7,571 nt of DNA, taken from contig JAISND010000132.1 in the NCBI GenBank assembly GCA_031276615.1, positions 1 through 7,571 of the forward strand, written 5' to 3'. Position 1 is the stretch's first letter. The number at the start of each line of letters is the position of its first letter. This document shows, piece by piece, positions 1-5,912 of this stretch. This DNA is from Treponema sp. (GTDB taxonomy: Bacteria > Spirochaetota > Spirochaetia > Treponematales > Breznakiellaceae). Both the position numbers and the translations under genes were made by a program. The notes under the pieces were generated by a model. That model saw only the letters and a program-made list of their open reading frames with translations, did no database searches and was not told where the DNA came from.

Positions 1-710
1 TTTACGATAAAGGCGGCCGGTTTCATTTTTTGCAAAAAAGCCGCGTTAATCATACCCCTTGTCCGGGGCGTTACCGCGGCATGGATTGAAACGATGTCCG
101 CCGTTTCAGCCAGCCTGTCAAGTTCAAGGTATTGAACCCCGAAGTTTTCTTCCTCTTCCCTTGATTTGCGGTGCGGCGCGTAGTAATACACGGCGCAGCC
201 GAAAGCCTTCAGGCGGAGGGCAACAGCCTTCGCGATGTCGCCAAAACCAACCAGGCCGGCGGCGCAGTCGCCGAGTTCGGTGATGCCTTCGATCATTTTT
301 TGTTCCTTCATTTCAATCTGCCGGCCCTCGCGTACCGCCCGGTCACCGGCAATCGCGCCGCGCAGCCAGGCAAGCATCAGCAGGACAGTCTGTTCCGCAA
401 CAGCGGCCGCGTTGCATCCCTTGTTGTTGCAGACGAAGATTTTCCGTTCATCCGCGGCGTCGAGATCGATTTTATCGTAGGCTACCCCCTCGGAATGAAT
501 CATTTTCAGGCGGGGCATTTGTTCGATAAGAGAGCGGCTTACCGGCGTAATGGCGTCCGCCAGAATTATCTCCGCGTCCCCTGCCCCGGCAATTAAATCT
601 TTCTCGCCGGTTTCCCGGGAGAAAAAAACAAGCTCATGGGAGGGATCGGAAACATGTCCGGGAGAAAATTTTTCATACCTTTCGCGGCTGCCAATTATCA
701 GAATTTTCAT
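1..710 (-). CDS. D-2-hydroxyacid dehydrogenase, N-terminal part (runs off left edge)
   Basis: This is the N-terminal 236 residues of a D-isomer-specific 2-hydroxyacid dehydrogenase, which interconverts 2-oxoacids and D-2-hydroxyacids with a nicotinamide cofactor in the cytoplasm. Visible landmarks are an N-terminal catalytic-lobe start (MKILIIGS), the hinge segment VAEQTVLLML (residues 104-113), the Rossmann loop VGFGDIAKAVA (154-164), and VSIHAAVTPRTRGMIN (207-222), which matches the family pattern VSLHxPLTPETRGLIN. The frame is still open at the edge (KPAAFIV), so the catalytic Arg, Glu and His lie outside the window. The ATG at 710 has GAGG at 720-723, 9 bases upstream. Two oddities bear on cofactor choice. 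The third Gly of GxGxxG is Ala (A160). Where NAD-binding members usually have an Asp after the second strand, this protein reads YYYAPHRKS (175-183), with no acid and three basic residues. That suggests NADP(H), by analogy with other Rossmann enzymes. The substrate cannot be told from the sequence. Confidence 0.93.
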   Translation of the reverse strand, partial: MKILIIGSRERYEKFSPGHVSDPSHELVFFSRETGEKDLIAGAGDAEIILADAITPVSRSLIEQMPRLKMIHSEGVAYDKIDLDAADERKIFVCNNKGCNAAAVAEQTVLLMLAWLRGAIAGDRAVREGRQIEMKEQKMIEGITELGDCAAGLVGFGDIAKAVALRLKAFGCAVYYYAPHRKSREEEENFGVQYLELDRLAETADIVSIHAAVTPRTRGMINAAFLQKMKPAAFIV

Positions 711-852
711 AGACCTGTACCTCGTGAAAACAAATTTGGTAATTTCCGGTAATCGTAGAATGTCCGGGAATAAAACACGCCGTCAAGCCCCATTCGCGGG
801 CAGTTTCCGCGGCCCGCGGCCCCGGACACAATCCGGAACGGGGATTCTTCAT
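673..852 (-). CDS. Doubtful 59-codon ORF, possible uroporphyrinogen-III synthase-like fragment
   Basis: An ORF starts at ATG 852 with AGGA 6 bases upstream and ends at TGA 673-675. It overlaps the first 38 bases of the dehydrogenase in another frame. Residues 9-36 (CPGPRAAETAREWGLTACFI, then PGHSTITG) resemble the C-terminal pattern of uroporphyrinogen-III synthases (CIGPxTAExARELGL, then a TxEGL-like stretch). No other part of that protein is visible, and an in-frame TAG lies 6 bases before the ATG. If real, this is either a degraded gene end or a small peptide. It may simply be chance coding in a GC-rich divergent spacer. I do not assign a function. Confidence 0.2.
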   Translation of the reverse strand: MKNPRSGLCPGPRAAETAREWGLTACFIPGHSTITGNYQICFHEVQVYENSDNWQPRKV

Positions 853-1064
853 GCTCTATCCTGTATGGTAATGCGATAATATGGGATTATAATTTATGAG
901 GAAAAACGCGAGCTTTGCGGCGGCTGTGTAAGGGGGTAATCGGAGCCGGCCTTTGTTTTGGCGATTTTTCTCCCTTTGTTAAAGGGGGTGAATAATTTTT
1001 AGCGGTTGTTGTTCAAAAACCGAAGTTTTTAAACAATTCTAATTTATTTTGAGGAGCAGAAACA
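711..1064. other. Divergent intergenic region between dehydrogenase and dctP remnant
   Basis: This spacer separates two divergent genes. Apart from the doubtful ORF at 673-852, it holds an inverted repeat at 970-988 (CTCCCTTT, loop GTT, AAAGGGGG; one G-T pair). The repeat lacks a U-tract and could be an operator or leader hairpin for the plus-strand gene. AAGGGGGT occurs twice (930-937 and 982-989). A TATAAT at 888-893 has no partner -35. A minus-strand TTGACG (781-786) has no good -10 at normal spacing. No convincing promoter was found for either gene. Confidence 0.4.
1051..1056 (+). promoter_or_regulatory. Ribosome binding site of the dctP remnant
   Basis: GAGGAG lies 8 bases before ATG 1065. 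It fixes the start and shows that this locus uses ordinary Shine-Dalgarno initiation, unlike the three apparently leaderless starts to the right. Confidence 0.85.
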
Positions 1065-1358
1065 ATGAAATTCAGAATTAAAAGCGTATTGACTGCGGGT
1101 CTACTTTTTGCGTTGAGCGCCGCACTGGTTTATGCCGGCGGCGGCCAGCAGGGCGGAGGGGAAGCGTCGCCGGGCGGTACACGTACCCCCATTACCATTA
1201 AAGTTTCAACGGTACAGCTGCCAACCCAGCAGATGGGGCTGGGCCTGAAGATGCTGGAGGAGAATATCAAAAAGGAACTTGGCGACTGGGCTGACTTCAG
1301 GGGTTATGACGCCGCGCAGCTCTACTCCGGCGCGGCTTTTTTACCGGAGCGCATTTGA
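1065..1358 (+). pseudogene. Truncated TRAP-type substrate-binding protein (DctP family)
   Basis: The ORF begins with a signal peptide: basic MKFRIK, a hydrophobic core, and a likely signal peptidase I site at VYA/GGG near residue 25. No lipobox Cys is present. Mature residues include ITIKVSTVQLPTQQMGLGL and, later, DAAQLYSG, which match the start of DctP-type periplasmic binding proteins of TRAP transporters. These bind small organic acids in the periplasm and pass them to a membrane DctQM pair. Homology stops after about residue 89 (YSG). The last eight residues come from reading the fused downstream fragment in the wrong frame. At 97 residues, against roughly 330 in the family, the ligand pocket is missing. 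No dctQ or dctM lies nearby. Expression signals are intact, so a short exported peptide could still be made. An ABC-type sugar-binding protein is a less likely alternative. Confidence 0.85.
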
Positions 1359-1566
1359 GGTTGGGCTTCCCCTGCTGGAATGTCCCGGCATTACCGGTAA
1401 CGTTGGAGACGGAGATATCCTCAGTGTGGATATGGAAACGGGAAAAATCGTGAATGAAAGCAGGGGCCTGGAGCTTAGGGCAAAACCGGTTGCCCCCTTT
1501 TTGATGGAGATGCTCAGGGCCGGCGGGCTTATCCGGATGGCGCCCCGGATTGCCAATGAAACCTAG
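1330..1566 (+). pseudogene. 3' remnant of 3-isopropylmalate dehydratase small subunit (LeuD-like)
   Basis: From about 1330 a second frame encodes 78 residues that match the C-terminal part of LeuD-type swivel domains: ARLFYRSAFEVGLPLLECP (family: ARIFYRNAINIGLPLLECP), then VGDGDILSVDMETGKI, and near the end FLMEMLRAGGLI. It stops at TAG 1564-1566, followed at once by a second TAG. The intact short-form subunit is about 165 residues and pairs with the iron-sulphur large subunit LeuC. Here the N-terminal half, with the substrate-contacting loop and the GSSREHA-type motif, is gone. No ribosome site or plausible own start exists. Homologous small subunits also serve citramalate, homoaconitate or dimethylmalate dehydratases, so a leucine role for the ancestor is not certain. 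Confidence 0.88.
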
Positions 1567-1621
1567 TAGCTTGCCGCCCTTCCCGTTTTTTACGCCCCTT
1601 GCCGCGCGGCTGCCGCGGCGC
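1567..1621. other. Convergent junction without clear terminator
   Basis: These 55 bases separate the leuD remnant from the end of the transglutaminase-TPR gene. A GC-rich inverted repeat (GCCGCG at 1601-1606, CGCGGC at 1614-1619) has no U-tract in either direction, so I do not call it an intrinsic terminator. Confidence 0.4.
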
Positions 1622-4600
1622 TCACTCCACCCTGAAGACCGCGTTCCCCAGGGCGCGCGCAAAGGCGTATACGTCCTCCCCTGAAAACGACCGCAGGGGG
1701 AGGGAACGGCGCAGGGTTCCGCTTATGCCTTCACGATCCCCAAGTTCGCAGTTCGCGGTGTAACCTGCAGCCGCGCTCCCGCCGATGCGGATGTCCAGCG
1801 TATAACGCGCGTTTCCCTCAGGCGGGGACGCGGCCCTGAATCCGGCTTTTTTCAGGGCCCTGAGCATGTTTCTTCGCGCCCCGCGCGGCGCGGACGGCAG
1901 GGTGGCGTTCGTGCCCGAAGCCGCCGCGTCTCCCGGCACGTTGAAAGCCAGACGAATCTCAAGGGGCAGCGCAATACCTGCCTGGGGGAGCGCGCCCCGG
2001 TTGAGGGCGAACAATTCTTCCGCGGCCTGCTGCCGCCCTGCCCTGCCGTGCAGGGCAAGTTCGCGGAAGCATCCGGAAATCAGCTCGCGTTCCCAGACAG
2101 GATCAAGGCCGGCAAGCGCCCGGTCAAGCAGCTCCCCGTTTTTGAAAAGAATCCCCTCTTCAAGATCGTAAGAGGGAACAGCCGCGGGAATCAGCGCCGA
2201 TTCAAATTCCCTGGCCCTGTTCAGATAGGCAATGGCGCGGCGGGGGTAGTTTTCAAAGGCGTTGTAATACTGGATAAAGGAATCGAGGTGGGGACTTCCC
2301 CCTTCGTAAACTTCGCGGCCATAGGCGTCGGCCGCGGCAAGGCTGTACTTGTAAAAGAGCCGGTCATGAACGGCGCTTCTGAAATAACAGGAGATAATTT
2401 TGAACACGGAACGAATCTTCCCGCCGGTTTTGCCGCTGGGCGCAAATCCTTCGGCCCTTGCCAGCCCCTGGTAGGTTTTGTGGAGAATGTCGTGAATATC
2501 CCGCCTGTAGCGGGCAGGGTCTATGCCGTAGTTCAGCATCCACGAAAGATCGTTTTGTTTGAGGCAGTCCTCCGCGTAGAGCCGGGCCTCCTCAAGGCGT
2601 CCCGATATCTGGTAAACCTGGGCCATGTTGAGCTTTGCCAGCGGCGAAGTATCGATTCCGTAGGCGGCCTCGTAGTCTTTCCGGGACCGTTCCAGATCCA
2701 GCCGGCGCAGGTAAAGCTCGCCCCGCGCGAGACGGCCGGAGGCGCGGCTCTGGGATTCAAGGGAGGCGTTTGTCTCGTCCATCGCAAGATCAAACCGGAA
2801 AAACCGCGCTTCAAGAATCGAAAGGTTGTAATGCGCCACGGCCGTAAAAATCCTGTCGCCGGTTGATTCTCCCAGGCCTATGGCTTTTTTGTACCAGTAC
2901 TTCCCTTCATCGTAGCGGTACATGTCGGAATAAATCGTCCCCAGAGTCATGGAAAGATCCGAGTCCTCGCCGAAGAGTTCAACAGCCGCCTTGAGAAGGC
3001 GTTCACCGTCGTTCAGACGATGAACCTTGTAGTACATCCAGCCCAGATTGCCGATGGCCTCTTTGTTGCCGGGGTTAATCCTGAGGAGCCGCTCAAGGTA
3101 TTCAACCGCTGTCTTGTCCATGTTGAGGTAGCCGGCGGTTCTGGAAAGGCTGAGCAGCAGATCCGGCTGATAGGGAATGACGGCTTCGGCTTTCCGGTAT
3201 TCCTCCCAGGCAAGGCCGTAGAGGGAACGGCTGTAGTACAGATTCCCGAGATCCCAGGGGAAACGCGGATCCTCGGGATACAGTGCGCTTCCTTCCCTAA
3301 AGAGTTCAATGGCCCTTTCCCAGTATTCGGCGAGTTCCGCGTCCAGGGCGCGGCCGTAAAGATCGTCCGCCGCGGAGGAGAGGCTTGTCCCGTTTTCCGC
3401 GCCTGTGTCGTTCTGCGCCCCGGTTTCGGAAACGCCGAGACAGATGAGGATGAGAAGCAACAGCGCCGCGGGACTTCCGCCGCCTTTATCCGCCCGGTCT
3501 GCGCCGCCACCGTGCCGGCCGGGCCGCATCGCCAGGGGCGGAAACAGCCAGGCGGCAAGACGGCGGCCCAGGGGAACGCGGCTGCCGTAGGCGGCTGAAA
3601 AATCGCGGTACTCGTTACGCATAACGGAGAAGTTGCCGGCGGCGTATTCGGGGGCAAAGCGGGCGGCCGCGGCGTTCTGGTACAGGGCATAGACGCCCGG
3701 AATGCGGCGGTCAAGGTCAAGGGCCCACTCCGATTCGGCTTCACCCGCGGCCCTCCGCATCCCGGCAAGGAGCAGCCGCCGCCGGACGTGCTTCCAGAGG
3801 CGCAGCGCCTTTACGCGGGGCTCGCGGCTGAACGCCGCGGCAAAGAGGGAACCGCAGCGGATAAAGATGAAAACAAGCGCCAGCGCCGCAAGAAGGAACG
3901 GCGGCCAGTAAGTCCGCAGCAGGGCGGCGGCGGAACGGGCCAGGGCAGTCATATTCGGGGAAGGCGAAACCGCATCTTCCCCCTGTTTGGGACGCATCCG
4001 TGAACGGTTTTCAAGAATCTCGCGCATCAGCTTTTCAAACAGATTGGGGTCAACCCCGGCGGAGAAACGGAAGTCCTCGCCTTCGGCAAGGTTTTCCGAT
4101 GTCGGATCGTACTCAACCCAGCCGCGGCCGGGGTAGGGAACTTCCACCCATGCGTGGGCCATGTCCGAGCGTACCGGGTAATAGTCAAAGGTATTTGTGG
4201 CGGGATCGATAAAAATGCCCGCCGCCACCCGCGCCGGTATGCCCAGGGAGCGCAGCAGCAGGGTCATTGCAAAGGCGTAATAGGAACAGTAACCCTTTCT
4301 GGAATCAAAGAGAAACCATGAAAGCTGATCCCCATCAGGCGCAATGCCCGGTTTCAGGCTGTAGCGATACTCGCCGTATTTCAGCCGGTCATGAATCGCC
4401 CTGATCCTGTCGCCGTAGCGGTCAAGCCCGCGGGTAATTTCTTCCGCGTAGGCCCGTATCCGCTCATCGCCGCCGTACTCGGTATAGATTTTGAATTCCC
4501 TTTCATCAAGTCCCAGTTCCGCGGCGGAGGGCCAGTTTGCCGCCGCGCGGGAAAGCTCCGCGGGGAAGGCGTCGTTTACAAGGCTCTCGACGCCGTAGGC

Positions 4601-5716
4601 GGAGCTGAATGAAGAGGTGTCCCAGTTTTCATAGGGGCTGACCCGTACCGGCCGGTTCATGCCGATAAAGGCGGCGGCGTCAAAATTCACCAGAAAATAT
4701 TCCTGCTGTACCGGCCGGGATGCCTCCGGAGCGGGAAGATCAGCGGCCGCGAGAACGGCAGGCCGATCGGGCAGGCGCTGGGGGTGAGTCTTTTCATCCA
4801 GCTCTTCGATTTTGTAAAAACCCCGGCGGCGGCTGTATCCGGAAAGCACGGAACGGCGCAGCAGGATATGGTCATCTTCACTGTCCTTTTTTACAATAAG
4901 GACAAGATCGTCGTTCATGCTGATTTCCGTGTCCAGCCTGAGAAACTGGGAAAAATCAAAGCTGAAGAGTTTCGGCTCGAGGAGACCTCCGCCTTTTTCG
5001 ACGGCCCGTTCCCGGGAGGGCCCGAGGAAGAGAAGTCCCCCAAAGATGACCAGCAGGAGCAGCGCCGTGACGGCCGCGGCCTTTTCCCGCCCGCGCAGGC
5101 GCAGTTCCGGCGGCATCGAAAAAACCAGGGCGCAGAGCTGCAAAAAAACGATTCCCGCAAAGACAGAGATCATTACCACGGGCCAGCGGTACATATCTAT
5201 GTCCGAGGCGCGGGCGACGCTGAACACCGTGATGAGTAGCGCGCCGTCGGCGACTACGCAGGCACGCAGCGCCTTCCGGAAGCGGATGGCAAAAAGCGTA
5301 GTTGCGGCGGTCCAGTAAAAAGGCAGGAGTGAGACAAAATTGTTCCGGTCAAAATCGAGCAGAAGCGAATCCAGGGCGATTGCGATTCCGCCGGTGCTGC
5401 CCGGCAGGAAGAAGCGGGGAAAGGCGATGAGGGCGCGGGCAAGCCAGGGTATGAGCGCGGCGGCAATGAGGGCAGGAAGGATGCCTCGCCTGCCGGGAGC
5501 GCCGCCGTTTCCGCCGCCGCCGGGGAACGCCTTTTTCGTCGTTGTGAAACAAACGGGGACAAGGGCGGCCGCGAAGGCGGCAAGCAGCGTGACAATGAAA
5601 ACCGGCGTATCCGCGAGATCGCCCGCCAGGAGCCTGAACTGGAGGAAAATGACAAAAAGGGCGGCGGAACGGAGAATGAAGGGCGGGGCGGAAGGATGAA
5701 AGGTTTGCGGTTTCAT
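1622..5716 (-). CDS. TgpA-like membrane transglutaminase fused to a TPR protein
   Basis: A 1364-residue inner-membrane protein. Seven probable membrane spans (about 13-30, 38-56, 79-99, 127-145, 151-168, 178-200, 212-232) resemble the TgpA/DUF3488 N-terminus. A large external segment holds the transglutaminase core: Cys477 in GYCSYYA, His521 in MAHAWVEV and Asp537 in WVEYDPTS form a complete Cys-His-Asp triad. After a span at 605-620 comes a DUF4129-like cytoplasmic stretch (about 631-712). Basic residues (731-744) precede another hydrophobic segment (750-762), which places the rest outside. About eight TPR-like units follow (about 782-1058; clear examples end in ALYPEDP and LRINPGN), then a helical region and an unrecognised C-terminal domain (about 1280-1364). 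TgpA relatives are about 650-750 residues, so this is a fusion. The family acts at the cell envelope, but the substrate is unknown. ATG 5716 is the only practical start: an in-frame TGA lies five codons upstream and there is no Shine-Dalgarno site. The usual MoxR/DUF58 neighbours are absent here. Confidence 0.93.
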   Translation of the reverse strand: MKPQTFHPSAPPFILRSAALFVIFLQFRLLAGDLADTPVFIVTLLAAFAAALVPVCFTTTKKAFPGGGGNGGAPGRRGILPALIAAALIPWLARALIAFPRFFLPGSTGGIAIALDSLLLDFDRNNFVSLLPFYWTAATTLFAIRFRKALRACVVADGALLITVFSVARASDIDMYRWPVVMISVFAGIVFLQLCALVFSMPPELRLRGREKAAAVTALLLLVIFGGLLFLGPSRERAVEKGGGLLEPKLFSFDFSQFLRLDTEISMNDDLVLIVKKDSEDDHILLRRSVLSGYSRRRGFYKIEELDEKTHPQRLPDRPAVLAAADLPAPEASRPVQQEYFLVNFDAAAFIGMNRPVRVSPYENWDTSSFSSAYGVESLVNDAFPAELSRAAANWPSAAELGLDEREFKIYTEYGGDERIRAYAEEITRGLDRYGDRIRAIHDRLKYGEYRYSLKPGIAPDGDQLSWFLFDSRKGYCSYYAFAMTLLLRSLGIPARVAAGIFIDPATNTFDYYPVRSDMAHAWVEVPYPGRGWVEYDPTSENLAEGEDFRFSAGVDPNLFEKLMREILENRSRMRPKQGEDAVSPSPNMTALARSAAALLRTYWPPFLLAALALVFIFIRCGSLFAAAFSREPRVKALRLWKHVRRRLLLAGMRRAAGEAESEWALDLDRRIPGVYALYQNAAAARFAPEYAAGNFSVMRNEYRDFSAAYGSRVPLGRRLAAWLFPPLAMRPGRHGGGADRADKGGGSPAALLLLILICLGVSETGAQNDTGAENGTSLSSAADDLYGRALDAELAEYWERAIELFREGSALYPEDPRFPWDLGNLYYSRSLYGLAWEEYRKAEAVIPYQPDLLLSLSRTAGYLNMDKTAVEYLERLLRINPGNKEAIGNLGWMYYKVHRLNDGERLLKAAVELFGEDSDLSMTLGTIYSDMYRYDEGKYWYKKAIGLGESTGDRIFTAVAHYNLSILEARFFRFDLAMDETNASLESQSRASGRLARGELYLRRLDLERSRKDYEAAYGIDTSPLAKLNMAQVYQISGRLEEARLYAEDCLKQNDLSWMLNYGIDPARYRRDIHDILHKTYQGLARAEGFAPSGKTGGKIRSVFKIISCYFRSAVHDRLFYKYSLAAADAYGREVYEGGSPHLDSFIQYYNAFENYPRRAIAYLNRAREFESALIPAAVPSYDLEEGILFKNGELLDRALAGLDPVWERELISGCFRELALHGRAGRQQAAEELFALNRGALPQAGIALPLEIRLAFNVPGDAAASGTNATLPSAPRGARRNMLRALKKAGFRAASPPEGNARYTLDIRIGGSAAAGYTANCELGDREGISGTLRRSLPLRSFSGEDVYAFARALGNAVFRVE

Positions 5717-5752
5717 GGCGTCAGTATATCATATACTATATACTACGGTCAT
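5717..5752 (-). promoter_or_regulatory. Predicted promoter of transglutaminase-TPR gene, leaderless geometry
   Basis: On the minus strand, ATGACC (5747-5752, 4/6 match to TTGACA) is followed by an 18-base spacer, then TATACT (5723-5728), then exactly 6 bases (GACGCC), then ATG. Transcription would start at or next to the A of ATG. No AGGAGG-like sequence lies in the gap, so translation would have to begin on a leaderless mRNA. The -10 agrees well with consensus but the -35 is weak. Confidence 0.5.
5723..5744. repeat. AT-rich palindrome with tandem ATATACT copy over the promoter
   Basis: AGTATATCATATACT (5723-5737) is a perfect inverted repeat with a one-base centre. The arm ATATACT is repeated directly at 5738-5744. 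The palindrome contains the predicted -10 box of the transglutaminase-TPR gene, so a dimeric repressor bound here would block RNA polymerase. No regulator gene is visible, and the low complexity means it could also be a chance product of overlapping TATA-like boxes. Confidence 0.45.
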
Positions 5753-5912
5753 CTCCATCTCTTTTTTTCCGGACTGGTAAATCCGGGTAGTTCGAAATAT
5801 TTTTCAAATAGAATCCCGCGAACATCCCCTATCGGGATATTTTAATATTCTTTCTGTCAAATCCCGCTTCGAATTTTCAAAAATCTGTCTGCCAAGAATG
5901 TTACAAAAAACG

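Noticed and set aside
171..596. 141-codon plus-strand ORF antisense to the dehydrogenase
   Set aside because: The minus strand encodes clear dehydrogenase motifs over the whole stretch; the plus-strand product is unrecognisable.
888..893. TATAAT as a plus-strand promoter for the dctP remnant
   Set aside because: No -35 hexamer at 15-19 bases and no extended -10 TG; it is about 170 bases from the start codon.
1279..1329. ATG 1279 as a start for the LeuD-like fragment
   Set aside because: The 17 codons before the similarity are antiparallel-frame readings of dctP sequence with no ribosome site; it is not a designed start.
1601..1619. GC-rich hairpin between the leuD remnant and the transglutaminase-TPR gene as a terminator
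   Set aside because: The 6-bp stem is not followed by a U-tract on either strand.
2048..2866. 272-codon plus-strand ORF inside the transglutaminase-TPR gene
   Set aside because: It is antisense to well-defined TPR coding sequence in a GC-rich gene where long shadow frames are expected; it has no recognisable motif.
5739..5747. Plus-strand TATACT boxes at 5732-5744 as a rightward promoter
   Set aside because: They are the other strand of the palindrome; the sequence 6 bases on is ATC and no plus-strand gene follows.
5769..5786. CCGGA/TCCGG hairpin next to seven T residues as a terminator for the methyltransferase
   Set aside because: On the minus strand, the direction of transcription, the stem is followed by A residues, not U; no plus-strand gene ends there.
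5824..5838. ATCCC/GGGAT inverted repeat
   Set aside because: Only 5 bp with a 5-base loop and without a U-tract in the minus direction; too weak to call.
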